49,738 nt of DNA from Sporosarcina koreensis (GTDB lineage Bacteria > Bacillota > Bacilli > Bacillales_A > Planococcaceae): assembly GCF_001531445.1 (NCBI RefSeq), contig NZ_LQYA01000031.1, positions 1 through 49,738 on the forward strand, read 5' to 3'. The position numbers and the translations under genes were made by a program. Of the stretch, positions 7,028 to 16,389 are shown in pieces (within the stretch, counting starts at the first letter, position 1; the number at the start of each line of letters is the position of its first letter). The notes beneath the pieces are model-generated. The model saw nothing but the letters and a program-made list of their open reading frames with translations. It did not search any database and was not told where the DNA came from.

Positions 7028-8442
7028 CATTCTTGTTTGTATCGCGCATTCCTCATATCCGGCGGGATGCAGCTGTCTCTTTTCATGCCATACCAACTGA
7101 AGACATCCCGAATCAATTCAGGCATATGATATTCTTTCAACGCATATTTTAAGGATGGGAAAAAGAAGCCGAACGTGAACATGTCAAGTGTTGCTAGCGT
7201 ATAGGATTCCCCGGCAATCACTTTTCGATTGCCGGCGTATAGTTCCCCATCACTTTTCGTGAATAGCCTTTCAAAAATCATTTTTCCCATGAATGTGCCG
7301 CGAAAGCCGAGCCCTTTGATTTCCATTTCCGGCCATGACTCATTGCCGGAGAGCCTATGAACTTCCAATAGCTCCGTACCATCCAATGTGACCGTACAAG
7401 GATTGATCGGGTGTGGCAGTAAAGCATGCACCATCCGTTTCGTCACCCATCCTTTTTCGAGGCTCCCAAGGAAGATTCCTGCATTAAACATGGCACAATC
7501 CGCACCCGTGTAATCGATCAATGCTCTTCCAAAAAACGAAGACATCGGGCTTTCATCGAAGAGATGTTGCTTTAAAGGACTCTTCATATAAAAAACGTTT
7601 TCCTCCAATGCTTCATTCCCTGCTTGGATCAGATCATTCACTTCCTGTATGTCCTCTTCCTTACTTTTCAGCTCGCTCACATGGACAACTTCCGCTTTTT
7701 TTTCGAAGATCTTCCAGTCGTCTGCATCGATTCGGATTTCAATATGCCCGACATATTCCCCGAACTTTCCTGTGGCGGCCAGTAACGTATCATTCACCAT
7801 TTCACCTTCTGGGAATAAATGATGGGTATGCGCGCCTAAAATGACATCGATCAGTTCGCATTCTTCGGCAAGAAGCCTGTCTTCATTCACGCCCAAATGC
7901 GATAGGCAGATAATGATATCCGTTTTATGCCGGATTTGTTCAGCCACTTTTTTCAATGCTTGCCTTGGCTCTTCGATGCGCCACCCTAATTTCGCATAAA
8001 AATCCGTATACATCGCGGTTGCACCTATGACTCCGATAGTGAGCCCGTCAGTAGTTTCGTAAATCTTGTAAGGCTCCAGCCATTTGGGGAATGAACCATC
8101 CGTATCCGTTAAATTGCATAGGACGACGTCGAAATCAGCACCTACGTAAAGAGTATCCAATGCTTTTTTGGACATTGTGATTCCTTCATTATTGCCGATT
8201 GTCACTGCGTCATACCCTGCACTGTTCAGCAATGCGACATTTCCTTTGCCGGATGTGCCTTCCGTAAAAGGATGATACCTGTCGACATGGTCTCCGATAT
8301 CGAAAATGAAGCACGCTTCTTGTGCTGAATTGTGCAGCTGCCTCTGTGTGTGAAAATACCTGCTGATCTTCGGCCAGCTATCGAAATGGCTATGGATATC
8401 ATTCGTATGGTAGAAATGGATTTTTTCTAAATTTCGTTTCAT
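7027..8442 (-). CDS. yunD: Bifunctional metallophosphatase/5'-nucleotidase YunD
   Basis: This roughly 471-residue protein has the two-domain architecture of the 5'-nucleotidase/UDP-sugar hydrolase family. The N-terminal calcineurin-like metal site shows HTNDIHSHFD, FDIGDHVDR, GNNEG, CLSHLG and GAHTHH. The C-terminal substrate domain contains MFNAGIFLGSLEKG. Homologues hydrolyse nucleoside monophosphates or nucleotide sugars; the exact substrate is not determinable here. No signal peptide is seen, so it is likely cytosolic. ATG 8442 has GGGG six bases upstream; TTG 8454 is less well placed. It begins two bases after the yunE stop, in the order yunF-yunE-yunD-yunB as in B. subtilis, though yunC is missing. 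Confidence 0.88.
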   Translation of the reverse strand: MKRNLEKIHFYHTNDIHSHFDSWPKISRYFHTQRQLHNSAQEACFIFDIGDHVDRYHPFTEGTSGKGNVALLNSAGYDAVTIGNNEGITMSKKALDTLYVGADFDVVLCNLTDTDGSFPKWLEPYKIYETTDGLTIGVIGATAMYTDFYAKLGWRIEEPRQALKKVAEQIRHKTDIIICLSHLGVNEDRLLAEECELIDVILGAHTHHLFPEGEMVNDTLLAATGKFGEYVGHIEIRIDADDWKIFEKKAEVVHVSELKSKEEDIQEVNDLIQAGNEALEENVFYMKSPLKQHLFDESPMSSFFGRALIDYTGADCAMFNAGIFLGSLEKGWVTKRMVHALLPHPINPCTVTLDGTELLEVHRLSGNESWPEMEIKGLGFRGTFMGKMIFERLFTKSDGELYAGNRKVIAGESYTLATLDMFTFGFFFPSLKYALKEYHMPELIRDVFSWYGMKRDSCIPPDMRNARYKQE

Positions 8443-8444
8443 CG

Positions 8445-9269
8445 TTATCCCCAAATCCCCTCAATGATTGACCTCACCCCAAATAATAACAGCATGATTC
8501 GCAACACGAGCACCAATGTTTCCGAATTCATCTTTTTATTGAGCATCGTTCCGACCATACCGCCGATATAGGCGCCTGGAATTACAGGGAGCGCATATAG
8601 CCAAGGCACATGGCCTAAGGAGATATGGCTGATCGAGTTCACGATCGCTGATAGGAAGACGATGAACATCGATGTGCCGACTGCAATATGCGGCGGGAAC
8701 AGGAACAAGAGGATTAGCGCGGGTACAATCATCGTCCCCCCTCCGATGCCGAATAGGCCGGAAGCAAAGCCAATGAGGAAAGTCAGTATGAGCGCAAACC
8801 AGATCGGATACCCATACACATGGGTTTCTCCATGCGTATCGGTAAATGTCCTCTGTTTGCCGTGTTGGACAAACCATTGAATCGGTTTCAAATATTTGCG
8901 TGCAAGCAAAAGAATGGAAAGGACAATAAGCAAGATGCCGAAGTATAAATTAAATGATGGCAAATCCATTCCTTTATTCACAAACGCCCCAATAATCATT
9001 CCTGGTATAGAACCTACAAAAAAGATCCACCCTGTCCGGTAGTCGACCGTTTTCACTTTCATATGTGAAATGGTGGAAGAAAGGCCATTGAAAACCATCA
9101 TAATGACTGAAATACCGACTACACTTTGCGGGGTGATCCCTGGGATCCAACCGAAATTGATGCCGACCAATAATGTCAGCGGCACGAGAATCGTTCCGCC
9201 TCCGAGTCCGACGATCGACCCCATCACGCCGGATACCGCACCGATAATTGCCAACAACAGAAACGCCAT
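8445..9269 (-). CDS. yunE: TauE/SafE-family anion exporter YunE
   Basis: The protein has 274 residues and about eight membrane helices, with the duplicated TauE/SafE signature: GSIVGLGGGTILVPLTLLVG near the N-terminus and FASGLFGIGGGTMIVPALIL in the second half. The family moves sulfite, sulfoacetate or related anions across the cytoplasmic membrane; the substrate here is unknown. ATG 9269 has AGGAGG upstream. The gene starts two bases after the yunF stop and ends two bases before yunD, indicating a tight operon. Confidence 0.88.
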   Translation of the reverse strand: MAFLLLAIIGAVSGVMGSIVGLGGGTILVPLTLLVGINFGWIPGITPQSVVGISVIMMVFNGLSSTISHMKVKTVDYRTGWIFFVGSIPGMIIGAFVNKGMDLPSFNLYFGILLIVLSILLLARKYLKPIQWFVQHGKQRTFTDTHGETHVYGYPIWFALILTFLIGFASGLFGIGGGTMIVPALILLFLFPPHIAVGTSMFIVFLSAIVNSISHISLGHVPWLYALPVIPGAYIGGMVGTMLNKKMNSETLVLVLRIMLLLFGVRSIIEGIWG

Positions 9270-9271
9270 AC

Positions 9272-10132
9272 TTATTCCTCCTCAAAAAAGTCAAGCTGCT
9301 TAGGTGCAAGTGCCTGGAAGTCAATGCCCATCATTTTTTGAAAGCGTTTTGCGTTCTCAGCTGCATGGCCACCAGAATTATTATTAAAAATGACAAATAC
9401 GTTATCCGTTTCCCTCTCCAATTTTAGGACAGTTTCACGGATTTCCTCTAGTTCTTCGTCTGAATAATTATAGAGATATCGAACTTTACGCCACGCTTCA
9501 TTGTCTCCTGTCGTATTACGCCAGCCATTCACATTCCTGCCGTGCAGACGGACGAACACTTTATCATTACGTGTTGATACGGCAACGAGCGGAACACTGC
9601 CATCGCCAGCTTGCGGCTCATCACAAACGGTGTGAATGAAGTCCAAGTCTTTCAGAAATGAAAGTGTCTTTTCCTGTATGGATGGAGTGTACCAGGATTG
9701 ATGGCGGAACTCGATTGCGACGTCATATCCTTCGAGCTGGCTTCGAATGTATCTGATCTGGTCCACGTTTTCCCTTTTGCAATCAAACCATGGCGGAAAT
9801 TGAACTAGAATCATAGCAAGTTTCCCGGCGTCCCTCATCGGATCGATGGACAGCTTGAACTGCTCAAACATTTCTTCAGGAGTATCGTACGGCAACTTGC
9901 CTCGCTGATGTCCCGTCATTCCTTGATACGCTTTGACGATGAATTGAAAATCATCGGGCGTTTCGGCAATCCATTTACGGATGTTGCGCTCAGGCTGAAT
10001 GGCGTAAAAGGATGCATCAAGCTCGACGATAGGAAAGTGAGCACTGTAATCGATCAATTTTTCATTTTTCTTAGAGGTTGGGGAATAGACATCCGGATGG
10101 TCGCCCCACCCTGTCAATCCGACCTGAATCAT
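9272..10132 (-). CDS. yunF: DUF72 family protein YunF
   Basis: This 286-residue protein belongs to DUF72 (YecE/YunF), a TIM-barrel-like family. Family features visible are the start MIQVGLTGWGDHPDVY, FPIVELDASFYAIQP, FQFIVKAYQGMTGH, LVQFPPWF, YDVAIEFRHQSWY and VFVRLHGRN. Catalytic activity is not established. It is the first gene of the yunF-yunE-yunD run, with AGAGGGAT as ribosome-binding site. Directly upstream is a 20-bp repeat array, and no clear promoter was recognised. Confidence 0.88.
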   Translation of the reverse strand: MIQVGLTGWGDHPDVYSPTSKKNEKLIDYSAHFPIVELDASFYAIQPERNIRKWIAETPDDFQFIVKAYQGMTGHQRGKLPYDTPEEMFEQFKLSIDPMRDAGKLAMILVQFPPWFDCKRENVDQIRYIRSQLEGYDVAIEFRHQSWYTPSIQEKTLSFLKDLDFIHTVCDEPQAGDGSVPLVAVSTRNDKVFVRLHGRNVNGWRNTTGDNEAWRKVRYLYNYSDEELEEIRETVLKLERETDNVFVIFNNNSGGHAAENAKRFQKMMGIDFQALAPKQLDFFEEE

Positions 10133-10215
10133 AGTATCCCTCTTTTCCGTTCGAAGATGAATATTGTCATCATATCATATGTTTGCAGGGTAATTCCGCC
10201 ATTTTGCACTATGGG

Positions 10216-10300
10216 TGCGGGGGACGGTTTATAAGCGGGGGAACTCATTTATGAGCGCGGAGGACGGGTTTACGAGGGAGGGACTCATTCACAGCACACT
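10216..10300 (-). repeat. Degenerate 20-bp tandem array A (about four units)
   Basis: On the minus strand the units carry CGCTTATAAA, CGCTCATAAAT, CTCGTAAAC and a weak fourth GTGAATG, each followed by G-TCCCC/CCTCC-like bases. The TTTAT/TTTAC anchors on the plus strand fall at 10228, 10248 and 10269, with a weaker one at about 10288. They fill the spacer between bdhA and yunF, which otherwise shows no gene. The unit resembles those of arrays B (41561) and C (47117). Confidence 0.6.
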
Positions 10301-10335
10301 GAGCGTGAGATACCCCACTCCAGACAAACGAAAGA

Positions 10336-10356
10336 GGCAGCCAAAATTTGGCTGCC
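10336..10356 (-). terminator. Terminator after bdhA
   Basis: GGCAGCC and GGCTGCC form a 7-bp stem around AAAATTT. The minus strand continues with the T-rich TCTTTCGTTTG. It lies just downstream of the bdhA stop at 10373. Confidence 0.65.
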
Positions 10357-10372
10357 CCGCAAATGGAGAGTA

Positions 10373-11422
10373 TTACATTTCTCCGCTTAATTTCACTAAA
10401 ATCTTTGATTGTGTTTTATCATTCGTCAAAGCTTCAAAGCCTTTATCCACAATATCATCCAACTCAATTTGAGAAGTGATAATACCTTGTGGTTTCAACT
10501 GACCCGTGCCGATTAAATCAACTGTTTGTTGGAAGGTAGTTGGTGTATAGGCGATGGACGAAGTTACTTTAACGCCAGTATTCGTCAATTGCATTGGATT
10601 CCATTCTATTGGACGAGCAAAGATCGATACGATAACCATCGTACCGCGAGCACGTGTTGCGTCGATTGCTTGTTTGAATGTTGGTGCAACGCCGGCAACT
10701 TCAAAAGACACATCCACGCCATCAGGAACCACGTCTTTAATGGCTTGTACAGGATCAACTTGTCCCGAATTGAATACATGTGTAGCACCAAGTTCTTTTG
10801 CTTTCTCTAAGCGTTCATCCGACAAATCAAAGGCAAAGATTTTGCTTGCGCCCGCTGCTTTAGCAGCAATTATCGTCAGCAATCCAATCGGGCCAGCACC
10901 AAATACTGCTACTGTATCACCAAACTGCATATTTCCTTCTTTAATTGCCTGTACGGCAACCGCAGTAGGTTCAACTAATGAACCATCCTGTAATGTCATA
11001 CCTTCCGGCAATTTATATATAAAATTTTCACCTGCGTTTACAAATGTAGCAAAACCGCCGTCCGACCCTAAACCGATGAATTGGAAGCCATCATAAGCAT
11101 CCACATCTTCATGCTTATTGCCGAATGTATACATAGGGTTTATTGCAACACGATCGCCAACCTTGATTGATGTTACATCTTTCCCTACTTTTTCAACAAC
11201 ACCCGCAAATTCATGACCCATTGTGAGTGGTGCTTGTTGTCCAGTTAACTGATGAGGTTCATTAACCGGAATAAATACTGGTCCCTCTTGATATTCATGT
11301 AAATCCGAACCACAAATACCTGCCCACGCTACGCGCACTGTCACCTCATTGTCTTGCAACGGCTTCAGTTCTCGTTCTTCTACACGGATATCATTCACGC
11401 CATACCATACTGCTGCTTTCAT
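10373..11422 (-). CDS. bdhA: (R,R)-2,3-butanediol / acetoin dehydrogenase
   Basis: This 349-residue zinc-dependent medium-chain alcohol dehydrogenase interconverts acetoin and 2,3-butanediol with NAD(H). Visible features are the catalytic zinc ligands C37 (GICGSDLHE) and H70-E71 (GHEFAG), and the Rossmann motif GAGPIG near residue 175. The FIGLGSDGGFA segment is characteristic of the BdhA/Bdh1 subgroup. The usual four-cysteine structural-zinc loop is absent, as in BdhA. It is a single-gene unit with a near-consensus promoter, an operator-like palindrome and its own terminator. It is the right-hand start of a block that looks more AT-rich than the flanking yun and suf genes. Confidence 0.88.
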   Translation of the reverse strand: MKAAVWYGVNDIRVEERELKPLQDNEVTVRVAWAGICGSDLHEYQEGPVFIPVNEPHQLTGQQAPLTMGHEFAGVVEKVGKDVTSIKVGDRVAINPMYTFGNKHEDVDAYDGFQFIGLGSDGGFATFVNAGENFIYKLPEGMTLQDGSLVEPTAVAVQAIKEGNMQFGDTVAVFGAGPIGLLTIIAAKAAGASKIFAFDLSDERLEKAKELGATHVFNSGQVDPVQAIKDVVPDGVDVSFEVAGVAPTFKQAIDATRARGTMVIVSIFARPIEWNPMQLTNTGVKVTSSIAYTPTTFQQTVDLIGTGQLKPQGIITSQIELDDIVDKGFEALTNDKTQSKILVKLSGEM

Positions 11423-11489
11423 ACTTCATACCTCCTATTTTTTGATGAAAATCTACTGCGAGGATTCTAAAATGGAAATAGAAGAATTA

Positions 11490-11508
11490 AATTAAAGCAT
11501 CTTTAATT
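11490..11508 (-). promoter_or_regulatory. Palindromic operator candidate in the bdhA leader
   Basis: AATTAAAG and CTTTAATT form a perfect 8-bp dyad around CAT. It begins eight bases downstream of the -10 box and so covers the expected transcription start. This suggests repressor control, but the regulator is unknown. Confidence 0.55.
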
Positions 11509-11515
11509 CAAGATA

Positions 11516-11544
11516 ATTATATCACTTAAACTTCAACTAGTCAA
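11516..11544 (-). promoter_or_regulatory. Sigma-A promoter of bdhA
   Basis: TTGACT (11539-11544) and TATAAT (11516-11521) are separated by exactly 17 bases on the minus strand. Confidence 0.85.
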
Positions 11545-11825
11545 AACATATGAATTAGGAAAGTAGTCTTTTATATGGAAGATATTATAAAGTTTTTACA
11601 GTGAAGAAATTAAAAAGCATTTGCAATGCATACTGGATTCGGAGCTAGCTGTTTTGGACGCGATTTCTGAAAAAGAAACATACTAACCGTTTGAAGCTTC
11701 CGCTCGAACTTGTTTAACGACGAATTTCAAGGATAATCAGTGGAATTCAGAATTAAACAAATGCTATTCAAATCCTTAGAGGGAATCATATCACTATAAA
11801 TTCTTAGATTACACCTCGTCCTTGT
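11545..11825. other. Gene-free spacer with possible coding remnant
   Basis: No intact gene is visible on either strand. One plus-strand frame is open over short stretches (EEIKKHLQCILDSEL, then a stop, then LTTNFKDN...ELNK). It faintly recalls the C-terminus of an IS256-type transposase, but it is too degraded to assign. Confidence 0.3.
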
Positions 11826-12665
11826 CTACAACAATCGCCCGTTTCCTAAATCTATAACTTGAAAAGCGGATTGTAATTCCTTTTCTAAACTAGACGTCTG
11901 CCATTCTGATTCATTTCCTAAACAAGCACAGATGTAGGTTTGTCCATTTTTCGCGAACTTTTTTCTATAATGTACATGGCCATTAATAATATAGCGAATC
12001 GAAGGATGTGATTCAATCCATTCTGCATAACGTTTACTTCCTAAAAAAGCATTAAAATAGTCAAACACCGGGTGGGGTGTAGGCACGATAAAGGCATCTG
12101 TTGCAACCATGTGGAGACATAAAATCACCTGACGATTCCCAATGCGTTCAAGATCAGATTGTAGTTGAATCAAACTCTGTTCTACTACTTCATCATCTGT
12201 CATTTTCCAGTCAATATAAAGATGATCTTTCCATGTCCTACCATTGTACTGTTTTTGTTTAAATTGTTCGTGAGTAGTGAAGTGATGGCCAAAAGAATAA
12301 TCGTACCATCCGCTATGACCGATCATTGCCCATTCGTCATTTAATATATATGGTCTATTTTGTAAGGAATGTAGATCTGCCTGAAGTTGGCCAGCAATTT
12401 GTTGTGTGTTTTTCTCTTCTTCAGAGATTGTCCATAGATCATGATTTCCTGCAACAAAACGAACTGGGCAGGGCAGATGATCCTCTAAATCGGTGATGAA
12501 TTGTAAAGTGAGCTGACTATCATTACTAATATCACCGGCGATTGCTAAACAATCTAGCAGATGTTGCTCTGCTAGTTTAGACAGATGCTCTAAATAGCTA
12601 GCGTATAACCGCTCCGGATTTTTACGGTTGTCAATATGTAAATCTGAGATCACACCTATTCTCAT
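11826..12665 (-). CDS. Calcineurin-like metallophosphoesterase
   Basis: This 279-residue protein has the full dimetal phosphoesterase motif set in order: SDLHID, AGDIS, AGNHDLW, CLHM and INGHVH. Members hydrolyse phosphomonoesters or phosphodiesters (nucleotides, phospholipids, phosphoproteins); the substrate is not deducible. No signal peptide is seen, so it is cytosolic. ATG 12665 (MRIGVISDLHID) has AAAGGAG upstream and overlaps the stop of the preceding ABC gene by four bases (ATGA). It is thus the last gene of the RpiR-headed peptide-transport operon. That suggests it processes a phosphorylated compound brought in by, or produced from, the transported molecule; this is inference. Confidence 0.85.
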   Translation of the reverse strand: MRIGVISDLHIDNRKNPERLYASYLEHLSKLAEQHLLDCLAIAGDISNDSQLTLQFITDLEDHLPCPVRFVAGNHDLWTISEEEKNTQQIAGQLQADLHSLQNRPYILNDEWAMIGHSGWYDYSFGHHFTTHEQFKQKQYNGRTWKDHLYIDWKMTDDEVVEQSLIQLQSDLERIGNRQVILCLHMVATDAFIVPTPHPVFDYFNAFLGSKRYAEWIESHPSIRYIINGHVHYRKKFAKNGQTYICACLGNESEWQTSSLEKELQSAFQVIDLGNGRLL

Positions 12666-13642
12666 TGTATGTCTCCTTTCTGAATCGAGGAAGCAAAATG
12701 ACAACGAACAGCATTCCCGTTGGCTAATTGGTCAAGGGTAGGCAATTCGTGTAAACAAGTTTCCTGCACGTAGGGGCAACGTGTACTAAATTTACAGCCT
12801 ATTGGCAAATCGATAGGACTTGGGATTTCACCTTTTAGCAATGTTAATGTTCCTTTTTGATCAACTTGTGGAATAGCAGAGAACAATGCTTTCGCATAAG
12901 GATGAACCGGTGTTTTACCAACGTTTTGGCGCTCTATGATTTCTACAATTTCTCCTAAATACATCACAGCAATGCGATCACAAAAGTACTGGATGACATT
13001 CAAATCATGAGAAATAAATAAGTAGGTCAATCGGTATTGCTTTTGAATTTTTTTCAGAACGTTTAATATTTGTGCTTGAACGGAGACATCCAGTGCAGAC
13101 ACGCCTTCGTCGATGACAATAAATGACGGGTCCAAGACAAGTGCACTCGCGATTGCTATCCTCTGTCTTTGTCCACCGGATAGCTGATGGGGGTAACGTT
13201 GAAAAAAGCTATCGTCAATGCCTACATCCTGTAACACGCGGCTCACTTTCTCACGGCGTTGTTCTGTATTTCCTAGACGATGAATACGTAAAGGTTCTTC
13301 TACAATTGAAAATACTGTTTTACGAGGGTTCAGAGATGAGTATGGGTCTTGGAAGACGATTTGCACTTCCTTGCGCCACTGCTTCATTTCCTTACGATTC
13401 ATGGTCGCTATATCTCTTCCTTTATAGTTAATAGATCCAGAAGTTGGTTTTAGTAAACGTACGATTAGTTGGCCTGTCGTTGATTTCCCACAACCCGACT
13501 CCCCGACTACACCAAAGGATTCGCCTTCAAACAACTCTAAGTGAATACCATTTACTGCGTGTACAACTTTCTTTTTCTCAAAAAAGGACTGCTGAGGGAC
13601 ATCAAATGTTTTGCAGACATTTTCGAGCTGAATCATCGGCAT
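12662..13642 (-). CDS. Oligopeptide/dipeptide ABC transporter ATP-binding protein (DppF/OppF type)
   Basis: The 326-residue ATPase carries Walker [11 protein letters not shown]-loop FQDPYSS, signature LSGGQRQR, Walker B FIVIDEGVSALD and the H-loop SHDLNV. The C-terminal oligopeptide-transporter extension has its cysteine-containing motif CKFSTRCPY. The Walker B region reads DEGVSALD instead of the usual [11 protein letters not shown] 13642 has AGGAGG nine bases upstream, which makes it overlap the preceding gene by 41 bases. It pairs with the DppD-type protein to power the permeases encoded at 14.6-16.4 kb. Confidence 0.92.
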   Translation of the reverse strand: MPMIQLENVCKTFDVPQQSFFEKKKVVHAVNGIHLELFEGESFGVVGESGCGKSTTGQLIVRLLKPTSGSINYKGRDIATMNRKEMKQWRKEVQIVFQDPYSSLNPRKTVFSIVEEPLRIHRLGNTEQRREKVSRVLQDVGIDDSFFQRYPHQLSGGQRQRIAIASALVLDPSFIVIDEGVSALDVSVQAQILNVLKKIQKQYRLTYLFISHDLNVIQYFCDRIAVMYLGEIVEIIERQNVGKTPVHPYAKALFSAIPQVDQKGTLTLLKGEIPSPIDLPIGCKFSTRCPYVQETCLHELPTLDQLANGNAVRCHFASSIQKGDIQ

Positions 13643-14612
13643 CAACACCATCCTCCTCATATATGAGATGACAACTAGCATAATGGCCTAGTTCTCCAGT
13701 AATGAACGGTCGATCGACGATACATTGAGGCATACGCTCTGCACATCGATCAACAAATAGACAGCCATTCTTTCTTTCTTGCAAGGGTGGAACTGTTCCA
13801 GGAATTGTATATAAAGGATACCCTCTCTTACTGTACGTCGGAATCGCTCGTAGTAATCCTTTTGTATAAGGATGCTTCGGATGACTGAAGACATCTTCTA
13901 CTGCACCTGTTTCAATAATTCTTCCTGCATACATAACGATGACACGATCACAAATTTCTTTAATGACACCAAGATCATGAGAAATAAATACAAGTGAAGA
14001 CTGGCGTTTTTTCATCACGGATTTAAATACATGTAAAATTTGTGCTTGAATCGTTACATCAAGAGCAGTTGTAGGTTCATCCGCAATGATTAAATCGGGT
14101 TCATTGATTAAAGCCATCGCAATGACTACTCGTTGGCGCATGCCTCCAGATAGTTCGTGTGGGTAGGAACGATACAACGTCTCCACCCGAGATAATCCGA
14201 CTTCACGCATCACTTCATATGCCTTCTCTTTTCGTTCATTTTTTGAAAGATTCGTATGTTGCTTTAAGCTTTCAGTCATTTGTTTACCAATAGTCATCAG
14301 AGGATTGAGGGCGGTCATCGGTTCTTGAAAAATCATCGCCATTTCATTTCCACGGATTTGATGCCAATCTGTTTGCTCGTTTAACACTTTACCATTCAAT
14401 CGCATTTTACCTGCAGTTCGTTCTGAGCTCCGATGGAGTAAATTCATCATCGTCAATGATGTTAAACTCTTTCCACAACCAGACTCGCCTACAATTCCAA
14501 CGATTTCATTCTGTTGGATTTCAAATGAAATTCCATCTAACGCTTTATATGTGCCGTCTTTCAAGTGAAAAGCTACATCTACATCGATCATTTCAAATAA
14601 CGGTTGGGTCAT
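13602..14612 (-). CDS. Oligopeptide/dipeptide ABC transporter ATP-binding protein (DppD/OppD type)
   Basis: The protein of 336 residues shows Walker [23 protein letters not shown], signature LSGGMRQRV, Walker [13 protein letters not shown] and ISHDLGV. The C-terminal [14 protein letters not shown] cysteine motif is typical of Opp/Dpp ATPases. ATG 14612 ([15 protein letters not shown]) has AAAGGAG upstream and lies 13 bases after the permease stop. The C-terminal tail continues past the usual end and overlaps the next gene. Confidence 0.92.
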   Translation of the reverse strand: MTQPLFEMIDVDVAFHLKDGTYKALDGISFEIQQNEIVGIVGESGCGKSLTSLTMMNLLHRSSERTAGKMRLNGKVLNEQTDWHQIRGNEMAMIFQEPMTALNPLMTIGKQMTESLKQHTNLSKNERKEKAYEVMREVGLSRVETLYRSYPHELSGGMRQRVVIAMALINEPDLIIADEPTTALDVTIQAQILHVFKSVMKKRQSSLVFISHDLGVIKEICDRVIVMYAGRIIETGAVEDVFSHPKHPYTKGLLRAIPTYSKRGYPLYTIPGTVPPLQERKNGCLFVDRCAERMPQCIVDRPFITGELGHYASCHLIYEEDGVDADDSARKCLQNI

Positions 14613-14625
14613 CGATAAACTCCTT

Positions 14626-15432
14626 TCATTTTCTGGCATTTGCATCACGAATTCCATCGCTCAATAAATTAAACCCGAGTACCATACATGTAATAACTAC
14701 ACCAACAATGACGATATAACTTGGTGTAGCTGCAATAAATGGTTGAGCTTCTTTTAACATCCTGCCCCAACTCGCGAATGGGGGTTGTACACCTAACCCA
14801 AGATAACTTAAGCCGGATTCCGCTAAAACTGAACTCGAAAAACTTAATGTAATCGCCACAATAATTGGCGATAAACTATTCGGCAAAATATGGTGATACA
14901 TGAGACGTACATGTGTTGCTCCTTTCGCTTTACTCGCTTTCACATAGTCGAATTCCTTCGCTTGCACGAAACATGAACGAATGATTCGGGTAAATGAAGG
15001 AACACTCATAATACCAATCGCAATAATCGTAATCGTTAAGCTGGGGTTAAAGACTGCTACAAGTACAATTGCAAATAAAATACCAGGTAACGCCATCATC
15101 GCGTCAATCAATCGCATAATGAGCTCATCGATCCATCCACCAAAATATCCGCTCATCGATCCGAGTAACAACCCAAACGATAAGCCGATCGCTACCGACA
15201 ATGCTCCAATTAAAAACGCTGTCTGCGCTCCTTCCATGACACGACTCAGAATATCTCTCCCGAAGTTATCCGTGCCCATCCAATGTTCCATGCTCGGTCC
15301 TTGAAGCCGTTCATCAGGAAACATTTGATTCGGATCATACGGCGTATAAATCAAACTGACCAACATGAGTAAGGTGAGTGATCCCACAAGCACATAACCG
15401 ATGTGTAGTGAAAGATTTTTCTTCACACGCAT
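14626..15432 (-). CDS. Peptide ABC transporter permease (DppC/OppC type)
   Basis: A 268-residue permease with about six helices. It has the OppC N-terminal domain (GTDNFGRDILSRVMEGAQTA) and the EAA-loop KASKAKGATHVRLMYHHILPN that contacts the ATPases. The C-terminus ends FNLLSDGIRDANARK, as usual for this family. The start ATG 15432 follows the dppB-type stop directly (TGA-ATG), so translation is coupled. Confidence 0.92.
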   Translation of the reverse strand: MRVKKNLSLHIGYVLVGSLTLLMLVSLIYTPYDPNQMFPDERLQGPSMEHWMGTDNFGRDILSRVMEGAQTAFLIGALSVAIGLSFGLLLGSMSGYFGGWIDELIMRLIDAMMALPGILFAIVLVAVFNPSLTITIIAIGIMSVPSFTRIIRSCFVQAKEFDYVKASKAKGATHVRLMYHHILPNSLSPIIVAITLSFSSSVLAESGLSYLGLGVQPPFASWGRMLKEAQPFIAATPSYIVIVGVVITCMVLGFNLLSDGIRDANARK

Positions 15433-16377
15433 TCAACCTTTCTTCTTTATTCTTGGATCGATGATGCGGTAAAGCAAATCGATAACAATATTAATGACAA
15501 TTACAAATATCGCAATATACGAAACGAGTGCTTGAATTAACGGAAAATCTCGACTCGTAATCGACTGAATTAACAAACTCCCTAAACCTGGTAATGCAAA
15601 TACATTTTCGATAATAATACTTCCCGCAATGGTGTCCGCAACAATCATTCCCATAATCGTTAACACAGGAATGAATGCATTTCTTACAATGTGACGAGAC
15701 ATTACTTGATGATCTTTAACCCCTTTACTTTTCGCTGTTCGAACGTAATCCATCGTCGTCTGATCGAGAATGGTATTTCTTAAATAACGGACAACGACAG
15801 CAATATTTGATACAGCAATCGCAACACTCGGTAAAATAAACGATCGGATTGCTTGCATCGGATTTTCACTCCATGCAGTGTAGCCAAATGTAGGGAACCA
15901 CCCTAGTTTCACACCAAATAAATAAATGAGCAAAAAACCAAACCAAAATGATGGAATTGCAATGCCTAGTTGCGTGAAGAGATTTAATACAAAGGCGTAC
16001 CATTTGTCTTGTTTCATTGCGATAAATATTCCAAGTGGTATAGCGAGTAGAGCCGTTAAAACAAGTGATGACAGTGCTAAAGCTAGAGTGACAGGCACTC
16101 TTTGCTTTAACACATCAATCACTGGCATTTGGTACTTCAACGACTCTCCTAAATCGCCTGTAAAAATTCCTTGTACCCACTGCATATAACGAGTCGTGAG
16201 CGGTTCATCTAGTCCTAGTTTTTGTTCAAGTTGCTTGATTTGCGCTTCATCAGCATCAATCCCTAAAATGATTTGTGCCGGATTTCCTGGTAACACTTGA
16301 AACATGAAGAAAATCAACAAAGTGACGATAAACAAAGTAAGAATAGATGATAACAATTTATAAGTTAGTCGTTTCAA
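15433..16377 (-). CDS. Peptide ABC transporter permease (DppB/OppB type)
   Basis: A 314-residue permease with the OppB-type N-terminus (LIFFMFQVLPGNPAQIILG) and the EAA loop VRTAKSKGVKDHQVMSRHIVRNA. The C-terminus DLLYRIIDPRIKKKG is characteristic. The start is TTG 16377 with AAGGAG nine bases upstream, 12 bases after the binding-protein stop. It forms the channel with the DppC-type permease. Confidence 0.92.
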   Translation of the reverse strand: MKRLTYKLLSSILTLFIVTLLIFFMFQVLPGNPAQIILGIDADEAQIKQLEQKLGLDEPLTTRYMQWVQGIFTGDLGESLKYQMPVIDVLKQRVPVTLALALSSLVLTALLAIPLGIFIAMKQDKWYAFVLNLFTQLGIAIPSFWFGFLLIYLFGVKLGWFPTFGYTAWSENPMQAIRSFILPSVAIAVSNIAVVVRYLRNTILDQTTMDYVRTAKSKGVKDHQVMSRHIVRNAFIPVLTIMGMIVADTIAGSIIIENVFALPGLGSLLIQSITSRDFPLIQALVSYIAIFVIVINIVIDLLYRIIDPRIKKKG

Positions 16378-16389
16378 TGGCTAAACTCC

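Noticed and set aside
7030..7095. Sigma-E promoter for yunB inside the yunD 3' end
   Set aside because: A GATACAAA-like -10 is visible, but the candidate -35 (GATATG) is too close for sigma-E spacing.
11600..11800. IS256-type transposase remnant
   Set aside because: Only LTTN and ELN-like words resemble the family C-terminus, with stops between, so the match is not better than chance.
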